The notes under the pieces were generated by a model. The model saw only the letters and a program-made list of their open reading frames with translations, made no database searches and was not told where the DNA came from. The translations under genes were made by a program, and so were the position numbers. This document shows positions 33,901-45,900 of a stretch of 64,000 bases of DNA, one piece after another (position 1 is the stretch's first letter; every line of letters starts with the position of its first letter). Source of the DNA: Eopsaltria australis (taxonomy: Eukaryota; Chordata; Aves; Passeriformes; Petroicidae); NCBI GenBank assembly GCA_034509425.1, contig JAVTVJ010001682.1:124001-188000 (forward strand), in the 5' to 3' direction.

Positions 33901-36900
33901 TGCTGAAACTTTAGTTATAGATACTGTTTGTATCATTAGCTCTTAAATTACCTCGTCTCACTGATCCCCACACCCTTGTTGAGGGAGGAAGGAAGAATCC
34001 CTTCTCCAACACAGGATATAGGAGAGGCTCACTTTTCCCTCATGGTTCCAGAGTTTCTCTCAAGGCCTCTTCCTCAGGGGATTTCAGTGGTGGGGTCAAA
34101 GCCCTGAGGAATTCTGTTGGCAGCCCAGGACTACAGAAACATTAATTAACACAAACCTGCAGCATCACACACAATTCCTTGGCTGTTTTGCCTTTATTCC
34201 TAACTGCAGTTTTTATTTGGTACCAAAACACTGGGTGACACAGTAGAGCTGCTTGCTGGATTTTGTTCGTTTTATGCCACATTAAACCATTTTAAGAAGT
34301 TGTCTGTTTTGAGGACCAGCACAAGAGTCAAGCTACATTAACTTGTCAAGTGGATTAGTCATGAAACACCTTTGTGGACATTTTAATTCAGAATTAAAGT
34401 GGCTGTAATTGGATTTAGCTTACTTTGCTTTCAGAGTAAATTCAGGTAAATCAAATTAAGGTTCATTCAGTGTAGAGGTGTGGGCAGAAATCCTCATTAT
34501 GGGCTACACGGAGCAACTGAAAACATGAGGTGAGGTTGGATGGGGCTTGGAGCAGCCTGGTCCAGTGGGAGTTGTCCTTGCCTGTGGGAGAGGGTGGAAG
34601 AAGATGAGTTTTAAGGCCCCTTCCAACCCAAACCCTTCCATGATTCTGTGATTGTAACTGCTGAGGAGCAGTGCTGGAGAATCTTTGTGATTTTAGGGAC
34701 TTGCTGTTTAATTTACCAAAGAAATGTCAGGGGAAGCAAGTTGAATATAGATAGGAACAAGACGGACAATAATTGCAGCTGCAGCTGCTGCATCTGGGGA
34801 AGGACAAAAAACTGTAAGTCCACAGTTCAAGCTTGAAGTTGTGTCTTGAACAGTTCTCTTTAAGGAGAGAGAATTTGCATCCTAAATCACCCACTATCAG
34901 TGCTGAAGTAAAGAAAGGAGGTGAGTTCCCTTAACTGTGACATCATCTCTGAAATGAGGGATGTTAGGTGAAGCAGAAAATAATGAGTTTTCACGCTATC
35001 AGGCTTGTTTGAGGGCTTTTCAGTGATTAAAAGAAACCCAAAACACTGAGTCTTGAATACAGAATAAATTCAATCACACTTTCCCAGCTGTGACTGTGTA
35101 ACCTCCCATTCACCAGGCAGTGTGGGACTAAATGAGGACCCAGGTGACAGCTGTCCAAGAAAACCTGCAGTGCTCAGGCAGGTGTCACTGATGGAACAAC
35201 CTGGCTTTTATGGCTCATTCTCCCTCTTTGATAAATGCTCTCTGGGTGTTAAATACCCCTCCTGTGATGGCAATGACTGTAATTAATTCCTGATGATGAA
35301 TACACTTCCAGTAATCCAAGTGACTTCCATTTTCACAGTCTCTTTTTTTTGACAGGAAGCCTCGTTTTTGCCAGCTATTGCCACGTTGCCTGGATCCCAC
35401 AGAGTGAAGAAGGAGGTGCTGCTGATGACCATTTGGCTGGCAAGCTGTGGCCAAGTGGCCACAGATCAGTGTGAGGGGCAGGTGCCTGACAAGGTGCTGG
35501 GAGCAGCCAACATCTACCAGGCCCTGGTGACGTGGCTCCTGTCCCTGGTGAGTGCAGGGACCTGGCACAAAAGGCTCTGGATGATGTTTTGACCTCCAGT
35601 GAATATATAATCACTCTTGAAATCTCCTTCCCCCCCCCCCCCCCCAAACAGCTACAAAACAGTGGCTGAACAAAGTGGGAATTATGTTCTAATTCACCTC
35701 AGAGTCAGTCAATAAAAGTCTCGCTGGAGTCAGTGGAGCTGGGTTGTGTCTGTAGTTTATGAAGAAGTGAGAAATTGTTGAGCCAGATTTTCAGTTGTTG
35801 AAAGTGACTGCTGGGTGTTAGGCTTTGTCCTTGGCAGTGGACACAGGTTTCTGGGTTTTGCCACTTGTTCTAGGTAAGAATAGACCCTTCCTGATAGTCA
35901 AGAGTGCTGTGAACAAGTGAGGGGCTGCCTCACCTTAATTGTTCTTTGGTTCACATGTTTTTCTCCTCTAAAGAAACCACCCCAGCCTCTCTTCTTCCCA
36001 TCCATGTTACCCTTTATTCCCTAGGGAAAACACTATTTTTCCTTCCCACCCTGCTCATTGGCCTTATTCCTTTCCCTGGGAAAGACTCTGGGATACCAAT
36101 ACTGGTCCATGCAGTCAAGGTAGATTTCACTCTGAGCAGCCAGGCTTTTAAATCACTTAAACTCCACTTAAACACAATTAATTGTTAATGATCTTCGTGC
36201 TTCCACTAAAACATTGCTAACATTCTTTAGTGTTAGTTCAGTGCTAATGAAAATTGCCACTGGAACAGTCCTGGATCCTGAATTTTCCATTCAGGCTCGT
36301 TAGCTTGTGACCAGCTGCAGTGTGAGCTCTCTTCCCTTGTGCTGTTCCCATTAAAAAATCCCCTGAGCTCTGACTTGTAGCAGTTCTCTCTGAGCCTGAA
36401 GGGTTCCTCAGCTTCCAGTGCTGTGTCACTGCTGGGTGTAGGGTCAGATGTTCAGATGGACTTTGTGCCCAAGAAAAACTGGGGTAAAATCCACCAATTT
36501 ATTCTACACAGGCTCTGAAATGGCTGTTGGATAGCGATGAAGACATTTGCATTTCTTTCATTGAAAGAATTGGAAATGTTGAGGCATTTTTAGACCAAAT
36601 TCTGATCTGGTAATCCATGCAATTCCAATGACTGGCTTGTGTAAGCATATCTTTACTGATTTCACTGGAGATGTGCTGGGTGCTGCCAGCTGGGAGCAGT
36701 GATCCTCTGGATGCTGAAGAGCTCCCCATGGGAATCCAGTGCTCAAAGCAGGGGAGGACTTGGTGCTGGTGTTTTGAGTGATCCGGCTGAGCTGGGCAAC
36801 AGTTTCAAAATCCAGCCTGGCCCTGTGTTAAAAACATGTTTATAAAGGCCTTTATCTCCCTGGAAATGGTTTGGGGCTATATGTGCAGTAAATAGAGCTG

Positions 36901-39900
36901 ATCATGCATCTAGAGACTGGTGATGGTATAAACCAGGAGAATAAGACTTGCAGTTTCTATAGCTCAGACTTGCCTTTCTCTTCACCCAGAGCATGTTCTG
37001 GATCAGGAATCTCTGCTGCTCCTTTCTCCTGGCTTTGCTGATTCCCCATGTCTGGCTTTCCCAGAGTTTTCTGCCCCTTTTCACCAGCTGCCCTGGATAT
37101 TTTGCAGCACCCCAGTGCCTTCCCAGGCTGTTTCAAGTGTCTCTCCTCTCTCTTTTCTAACTTATAGTCAAGTTTTTAATGTATTCTGCTTGTTAAAGTG
37201 CATTATGTTTCATCTGACTGAGCGACCCAAAGAGCCAAGGCATGTCAGTCCCACTGGAACCTTCTCCCTGGATCCAAACTGATACTCACAATAATAATTT
37301 ATGTCTTGAGGTTGGCAGAAGTCACTTTTTGCCCTTTTTGGTTTAAATCAGATCTATATACTGGAAAATGGAATGTTTGCCTCCCACACACATGTGCACA
37401 AAAAAATCCATGAAAAAGAAATCACCTCAGCCCAACTAAAAGGGGATTCACAGGATGGGGATTGCTGGGGCTTGGGCTATTAGTGAAGGGCTTCTTAGGG
37501 AAGCTGCACCAGCCCCTTGGGATGGCATCATCCCTCTGCATTGATCAGTGAGCTGAGATTGGATTGATCTGACTGTCACTGATAAAGGCACACACGGTGC
37601 TGCTGTGACAGGAACATTCTGGGCAGCCTTGACAGGGGCTCTGTGCTCACCCCTTGCAGGAACAGGGAAATAATGCAAATTCCTGCTTCCACATAGTGAG
37701 ACTGCTGGAAGTCAGAGCTTGCAAGTCCTCATTGAGAAAATAAATTCTATGACTTATCAAAAGCAATGTGTTATTCCTATTTAATTTGGTCTTTATTGAT
37801 TTTTCTACTGGCTAAACCACAGCTAATGTACTAATCAAAGCAGAGTGCTCCCTGGATTGTTGTGGGGCTCACAAAAGCAACAGAGCAAGATAAAGGGGTT
37901 TTTTTCAGTCCATCTAAAAATGGAATTGTGTTCCAATGGATTTCCAGGTGCCTCCTGTGAAGAGGAAGGATGGCCCCAAAGCTCCATTTGAGGTGGTGGG
38001 GCTGCAGCAGGCCTGGAGAGAGGAAGGCTTGGCCCTCTACGCCTGCCTGGTGGCACCAGAGGAACCTCCAGCCCCGAGCTGCCCCGAGATGCACGAGCCA
38101 GGAGTGAGTAGCAGCATTTACACCTGGTAGTTGTGCAAACAGGGCAGGCACCCCTGCTCTGCACTGAGCACCAGGCCTGCATTGCAAGCTCAGATCCCAG
38201 CAGGGCAGGGTAGAGCAGCAGAAGAGCTGCCCAAATTGGGATGGGGGGACAGACCAGCACTGAAGGATTGTTTACAGCTAATTGCCACCCCAAGCTGTCC
38301 TCACTTGTGCTGCATTTAGATTGTGTGCAGACCAGAAACCAGCTCTCTGTGGCAGCATTTTATTTCTATTGCTCATTAGCTGTAACCTCACACTGAAGAA
38401 ATTTCACTGGATTTGGAGGAGACACATCTTTTGGCACCTATTATGGCTTTTCCTCCTTTATCTTATCTTGTCCTTTATCTGTATCTTATCTGGCCCAGGA
38501 GGAGGAGTTGTTTTTATTTGACTCCCAGGAGCTGAGGCCTGGAAGCAGCACCTGAGCCTGTCCCCCTCAGTTTTGGTGGGCCCCAGAGCCTGAGCTGTGC
38601 AATAAAACTGGAAGGTCTTGCACACAGGCTGGCAGTTTAGCACATGCAGGTGGCACGTGTGATGTAGGACATGATATGAACTCATGTCCTGAGGAGTGTG
38701 AAATAGCAGCTCTGGGCTCTGCTCTGTTGGTTCTTTCTTTCACAGAGCTGATTTGATACAGGTTAGAGCATCTTGTACCTATTTATTTTTTGGAGACAGC
38801 TTTTTAGGTATTACTGCCACTCTTGCCTGGCATAAACACCCATTTTACCTGAGCAGTGTGGGTGACTCTTGCTGGGAAGTGCGGCCAGGTGGATGTGGGG
38901 AGCAGCAATCCCTGAGTTCCCCAGATCCTGAATAACTGTCCTGTGCCTGAGAACCCTTAGAGGTGCTGCCCTGTGCTCTGCTGAGGCTGCTGAGTTCCTC
39001 TCAGGTGGCTCAAAGCAACTTCTGTGGCTTCAGTGAGCTGGTAGTGGATTTTCTACTCCATTTTTGCCTGCTTCACCCCCAGTCTGTATTATCTGTCTGT
39101 ATTATCCCTGCTGGACACACCAAGGGCAGCCTAAATGGAATAGGATGTGTGAACATGTTTTTAAAACCCACTTCAGCATCCCCTCCTCAGCTGCAGCAAG
39201 TGCTCTTCACTTGCAGCTGCTGCCTGGGAGCAGCAAAGATTGAATTTCCCCTGATGTATCACAAAACCTGGAGTTTGACAGCTGTGGCTCCAGTGCTCCT
39301 GAAAATAAATGATGGATGCTGGCACCAAATGTCATGATTAAAACACTACCAAAAAAACCCAGCCCAAACCAATGAGCAGCTTTTCCATCAGTGATTGAGC
39401 AGAGGCTGATGAGACCAGGCTCTGCTGGCCTGGACAAGAACTTGATGTTGGTTTCTGCCCAAGGTAACTGAATTCAAGGTGTTTCCTCTATGGAGCAAAG
39501 CAAATGGAGGGACAGAGCCTGACTTGCTCTCTGCTGATTCCAGCTGAGGGCTTGGTCAAAGCACCAAAATTATTGATTATGCTCAAAATATATACCCAGT
39601 GGTACAGAATTGAGTGAGCTTTTGGAGCTGTGGGCTCAGGCTGCCCTGAGTGTTTGCTTGGAGCTGGGAAGGCTTAAAACACAACCTGGTGGAACAAACT
39701 GTGCAGTTTTTCCAGTCATTATCATGGAATCATGGCATGGTTTGGATTGGAAAGGGCCATTCAAGGCCACCCAGTCCAAATCCCTGCAAGAAGTAGGGGC
39801 ACCTTCCACTATCCCAGGCTGCTCCAAGCCCTGTCCAGCCTGGCTGTGGACACTTCCAGGGATCCAGGGGCAGCCACAGCTTCTCTGGGCACTCTGTGCC

Positions 39901-42900
39901 AGGGCCTCCCCACCCTCACCATGAAAAACTTCTGAGCTCAGCTCTGTTGCACAGCAGTGACATTTCAGGGGTTGGGGCAGTTCTTCCAAGCAGGACTGAG
40001 GTTTCCTGTCCCTCATTAGAGGCTCTGCCTTTGTGGTAGCACTGACTTGTGTCAATCTTCCTCTCCTGAGGCATTTGTAGCACTGCTGCTTTCCCCAGCA
40101 GAGATCAGAGCTGGGAGGAACAACACAAGTTGGGATGTCAGACCCAGCAGAGACAAGGAAAATGACAGCAAGGCTCTCCCTGTTCCTGCCCTTGGGCAGC
40201 TTCAGCTACTGAGGAGAGAAATGTGGACTTTATTCTTCACACTGCAGCCTTCAGCCTCTCACTGTCCTGTCAATGTGCAAGTTTTCAGTGTCTGAACTGA
40301 ATAACAAATCTTGTTGGGGCACTTACTGGTTCTTGTTCCAGTCTCCTGTGGGCACAGAGACACTTTTCAGGGCTTACCTTTAGAATACAGTTGGGTTTTC
40401 AAGTGCTTTTGTTGCATCTGTTTGCTATAAGAATGTAGGGAAAGCTTAGTTACATTTTTTGGATTATGCAAAAAAGACCAAGCATGTGTAAATGTTAGCC
40501 ATTATGACAAATGATATTTTAATATTAATGTGTAGAGCCTGGAGTCCATTTTCAGCCCCAAAAGGGGGCTCTGAGCTGTCAGTTTCTTATTTACTGGCCA
40601 CTTCACTGTCATCTGTGCATCTTTTATTGTTTATCACATTCTGATTCTCTGCCTCAGGGTCTAATGGTTATAAATAGAATAATAATAGTGGCTTCTCCAA
40701 GCAAAAGCTCCTGTCCTTAGCACAGCAAGAAATTTTTTGGCTTATTCAACTAGGATGGCATCTATTCCTATATCAGAGGTTCTGCTATATTTCCTCTCTT
40801 TTAAATCAGTTTTTTGGGGGTAGTTTGGGGTGTTTTTATTTCTATCCTCCTCCAAACAGCTGCTAGAAGTGAAGCAGATTTCAACATCCCTGCCTGGTTT
40901 TGGTTTCTTGTCAGAACAAATGCTGAAACACTCACGTCCTGTAATCCCTGTGTGTGATAGAGAGGCTGCAGTTCCAGGCACATCTGATGGGAATTAGATT
41001 TGTACAGCCTCTGCTTTCTAGGAATCTCCCAGGCATTCCCAGTTACCCCACTGGCCCAGTGTGGAGCTCTGGGGCTCCTCTCTGTGCACATCCATCACTT
41101 CATTCTCTGATGGCTCAGAGGATCTCTCAGTCTCTGTGATTTGATCTGGGGTTTTCCTCCTTGAGCTTCACTTTTTAGGTGCAATAATCACAGAATGATG
41201 GAATATCCTGAGTGGGAGGGGACCCACAGGGATCATCCAGTCCAGCCCCTGGCCCTGCACAGACCCCCCAACAATCCCACCCTGGGCATCCCTGGCAGCG
41301 CTGTCCAAACACTCCTGGAGCTCTGGCAGCCTCGGGGCTGTGCCCATTCCCTGGGGAGCTTGGGCAGTGCCCAGCACCCTCTGGGGGAAGAACCTTGCCC
41401 TGATCTCCAGCCTGAGCCTGCCCTGGCCCAGCTCCAGCCATTCCCTGGTCCTGTCCCTGTCCCAGATCAGAGATCAGAGCTGCCCCTCAGGAGGAGCTGC
41501 AGCCCCCACTGAGCTCTGCCCTCAGTCTCCTTCTCCAGCTGAACAATCCAGGTGCCCTCAGCTGCTCCTCAGACCCTTCCCCGTGCTCATGTCCCTCCTT
41601 TGGACACTCTCCAACAGCTTTAGATCCTTCTGATATTGTGGCACCCACAACTGTCCCAGACCCGAGGTGAGGCTGCAGCAGAGCAGAGCAGGACCATCAC
41701 TTCCCTTGAGTAACTGATGGAGAGAAGATGCTCTGCACAATTTTTGAGTCTGTTAATTTCTAATTAGGTCTCCTTGAGGTCACTGGTTTTGTTCTCTGAA
41801 AGTCCTGCTAATTAAGAATCAACCTGAAGAACAATGAGGCTTAGAGGGGAGGTTAAATGATGGAAAACTGTAGTTTAGCAGTGCGGTATTCAATATTAAT
41901 GTATCAGTATTAATATTAGTATCAGTCTTAAGAAAAAAAATCACAGAATGGTTTGGGTTGGAAGGGATCTTAAAGGTCATCTAATTTCAACCCTCTGCCA
42001 TGGGCAGGGACAGCTTCCACTAGACCAGATTGCTCAGTGCTCTCTGCACCCTGGCATTGAACCTTCCAGGGATGGGGCACTAACAACTGTTCGCATTGAT
42101 ATCCCTAAGAAAGCCTTTGCAAGTTAATGTTTGCTTGAATTGGGCTGGTTTATGGTCCTGTACATGGCCTTTTCTTCCCCTCTGGCTATGGTGGGATCTG
42201 CTTTGGAGCAGGGTTTGTGAGCTGATGGATGGCATGAGCATGGGATGGAGGGTGTGGGGGTTTGGGAGGTGCAGGGTGTCTCACCAGGGCGTTGGTTTGG
42301 AGGATCTGAGAGCAGCTGTGTGGAATTGGAGTCTGGGATGGCGGTGGGCAGAGGAGGAGCTGCTGCACGTGCAAGGTACAGACAGAGAGCTTCTAAAACC
42401 ATCACCAAAGCTTTTTAACCACTGTCTCTTTGCAGACTGCAGAATATCTCCAAGGAACATCCAGGTTTTACCAGAAGATTTGTGCATTTCTGACCTCCAC
42501 ATGGCTTCCAGATCTCATTTGGTGGAGAGATGAACTGGCCAATCACTTCCAAAACCAGCTGTGCCCACTTCTGCCTGAAATCCCCTCTGTCCTGCTCAGT
42601 ACCATCACTGCTGTTAATCCTGACCCTCAGGTACTGTACAGAAATGCTTGGAATTCTGGTAATTTTTTGATCAGGTCCAGTAGAAGTTGTTTTTCTGGTG
42701 TTAACAGGTATTCTCATTTAAACAGAGTTTGAAAACAAATGCTTCTAATATTAGAGCATTCTGTGATTCAGTTCTGTGATTTTAATATCTGTGGATTTCC
42801 AGAGAAGTGTGTGAGCTACAAGGACACAGCACCTCTCCAAATCAATCTAATCTCTTTCCTGCCTGGAAATGTCTGCAGGAACACTCACTGCTGTCTATGA

Positions 42901-45900
42901 GCAGAATAATAATTAACCTTTCACCTCTGTCAGATTAGCAAGTGCTCCATAACGAATATTCCACTGAATGAAATGTTACAAGAATTCCTAATATTCATTG
43001 GGAGAATTTATTCCTTGAGGATATCCAAGGTTGCTTTCAGGCCTTTACCAGCCTTTCCTCCCTTGGTGTAAATATTTAGAGTGGGTTTTCAAAGCAGCAC
43101 TTAATGTGACCTGATTTCTGTACTTTTTGAGGGAATGTTCTGTTTATTTCTTTGCCACAACATCACCAGCCTTTGCAGAATTGTGGTCTTTTCCCAATAT
43201 TTTTAGATGAACAAAACCCTTGAGACACAATTCCAGGGAATAGCAAAGCTGCAATTCTTGTTCACAATGAAGTTTTTATTTTGACAATGATGCAGCATGA
43301 GAACTTTTCTGCCATTTCAACCAGATTTGGGGATTACTATGACTCTGGGAGAATCAATGCCATGAAAGCTTAGGGGTTTAGCAGTGCACTTAGCAATTTG
43401 CCTAAAGGTTTATCCCACTTGTGTGCAGGAAAAGGAGGCTTAGTGTTGTTGATTTGCAGTCACTGTGGCTTTCAAGCAGAAGCAAGAGCCATAAAGAGTC
43501 TGACGTACTCGTAAAAGATAAATCTGCTCTATGCTTTTAAGGCATAAAATAAGGCATCATTTAAAACAGCCAGGGCTTTTATGCAAATCCCTTATTAGGG
43601 GAATTATAAATCATTAGGAATTGAACAGCAAGATAGCAGGCACTTTCTGGGGGTGGATCTTTGCCTTGATGCCATGGAAAACATGATGTCAGTTTAAAAA
43701 CCACAATTCTCTTCCCAAGTTCGAGTGCTCTGTGCCTCCCAGGCCTGAGTGAGGCTGTGAGAGCTCTGTGTGTTGTGGGTTTTTCACGGAGTTATGGAAT
43801 CACAGCATGATTTGGATTGGAAGGGACCTTAAAGCCCATCCAGTGCCACCCCCTGCCATGGGCAGGGACACCTTCCACTATCCCAGGCTGCTCTAAGCCC
43901 CATCCAGCCTGGCCTTGGACACTTCAAGGGATCCAGGGACAGCCACATTTTCATAGCTGGTCAGGCAGAAAGGCTGATTTGCAAAGCAGGGCTCAATGAG
44001 CCACGCTCTCAGCAGGCAGCAGCTCACCCTGATGTCTGCCCTGGAGCTTTGTGAAGTGCTACCAACTGAGAATGTTCCCAAGTGTCATTAAAATACAACC
44101 AAAAAGTGCTGCACAGAAAACTCAGTATCATATTCTTTTAACTTCTTTGCTCTGAAGGTTTGGTACAAGGCCAGTGATCCATGCTTTGCTTTTTGTACAT
44201 TTAAGTTTGTTTTGAGGCAGCATTTGCAAAACTAAGCAGCCCCAAGAGCCTGCTCCCACGTGTCAATGGTGAATCCCTGCTTTTGCTCCAGGTAGATCAG
44301 AGTCTGAGAGAGAAATCCTGGCAGGATGGTGGAAAAAATGGGTGGAAATGAAGGAAGAGTGAAGTTGTTGTGTACTGAGCAGCTCTGTGTGTGATCTGGG
44401 GAGCAATTGCCAGCAGTAATTGTAATAACCTTTATGCTTTTTGTTTGTTAGTGCATGAGCCAATGTCTTGTTTTCAGTCAATTTGTCTGCTGGATTCTCT
44501 GCCTGCTCTGGACCCCAAACAGATTGCTTTGCCTGTGCTGGTTTTTGGAGGCATTTTTATGAGTGCTGTGCACAGAGCCTATTAACCTGCAGCAATTCAC
44601 TCCTGATAGGAGCAGCAGCTCACAATGCAGTCATTAAAGCCCAGCCTGGGTTGGGAGTGACAACATCCCTGTGGAAGCTATTAACTGCAAGGTCCCCTGT
44701 CAGCAGAAAGAGGATTTCTTCATTTTAGCATAAAATAAAAGTACTTGCTGCTGCTAAGCCTCAGGATGCAAACATTCACCTTAGGGATACAGAGGACACA
44801 CAGAGCCTGCTTTGAGGCTGCTTTTCCTCGCCCTGTTTGGTCCATGCTGGAATTCTTTTCCTTTCCCTCAGTTTTTCTGGACACTGGGACATTTGCCCAA
44901 AGGGTGCAGCCCATGATGGTCATCTTCCAGAGCATCTCCTTGAGCTGCCAACCTGTGCAGGTGCCTGCCAGGACAGAGGAGTTAGGGCATAGCAACGTTT
45001 TCAGGGGGGTTTTAAGGAAGAAGGGGAACCTCCATCACTCCTCCTCTGTCCACAGACATCCCTAAGTCAAGGTGAAGGAGATTTTTTACTTTAAGTTCCA
45101 GAAAATTGATTTTATTGCACCTCCTGGTGATCAGTTCTCCTCATGCTGCTCGTTCAGTAGCTTCCCTGCTCTGACACAAAGTTTATGTGGGTTTTTTAAA
45201 TAGTAGTGATTAAGGGCAGGGCTCCACAAAGTTTCCTCCTTACTTTTTGCTTAAGCAAAGCTCAGTTTTTTATTTTATTTCTTTTTCTGGTTAATCATAG
45301 ATAAGAATCCTAGAACTGGGTCAAGGGAGCTGAATTTGCCCTGGTATTGTAACCCAGACCAGCTGAAAATGCCCAGCAGCACAGGCTGACCTTACAGGAA
45401 GGTTGATGTGTGGCAGGGGGCTGGCAGAAAGTAGAGCAGTTCTTTCATCTGGAATTTCAGATCTTTGGGCTTTCCCTGCTGGAGTTGATGTCAACTGTGT
45501 TGCCATAGGAGCTCTCTCACACATAAGCTTTGAAAGTTGCATATTTTATTTCAAATTCTGAAATTACCATGTTGGATACATGAAGGGCTGGATATTGTTG
45601 CTGAAATTCAAAATCCTTGTGGAAAAGCAGCCCTGGATGCAGCACTTGTTGCTCTGAGCACTTGAGGCACAGATTTAGAGCTGAGATTCCCAAGCTCTGT
45701 GTGCAGCCTCTGAAGAGGGAGTGGGAGGCACTTCCAGAGGATCTTTCAGGTCTGTGAGTTTGTGTTTCAGCATGAACTCAGTGAGAACACTCAGCTCTCT
45801 GAGTTTAGACTCTGAGTGCTGTGACATTATTTCATTGACAAGCATTGTGGCCTTGGCTCTGCTGAGTTGCCTTCAGCATCTTCCACTGTCTTTTGCTGTA

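Larger units (their letters stand above)
22223..35355 (+). other. DNAAF8 13.1-kb intron between coding exons 9 and 10
   Basis: The largest intron in the window. Recognised content is CR1 pieces at 22700-22785, 23575-23816, 25288-25555, 29884-29965, 32838-33090 and 34530-34652, plus a duplicate copy (23454-23624) and an (AAT)n run (32757-32774). The stretches 25.6-29.8 kb and 29.97-32.8 kb show no repeat that I recognise. No phase-compatible exon was found. Confidence 0.7.
38104..42435 (+). other. DNAAF8 intron between coding exons 11 and 12
   Basis: 4.3 kb with CR1 copies at 39722-39935, 41185-41700 and 41938-42090. No other feature is recognised. Confidence 0.7.
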
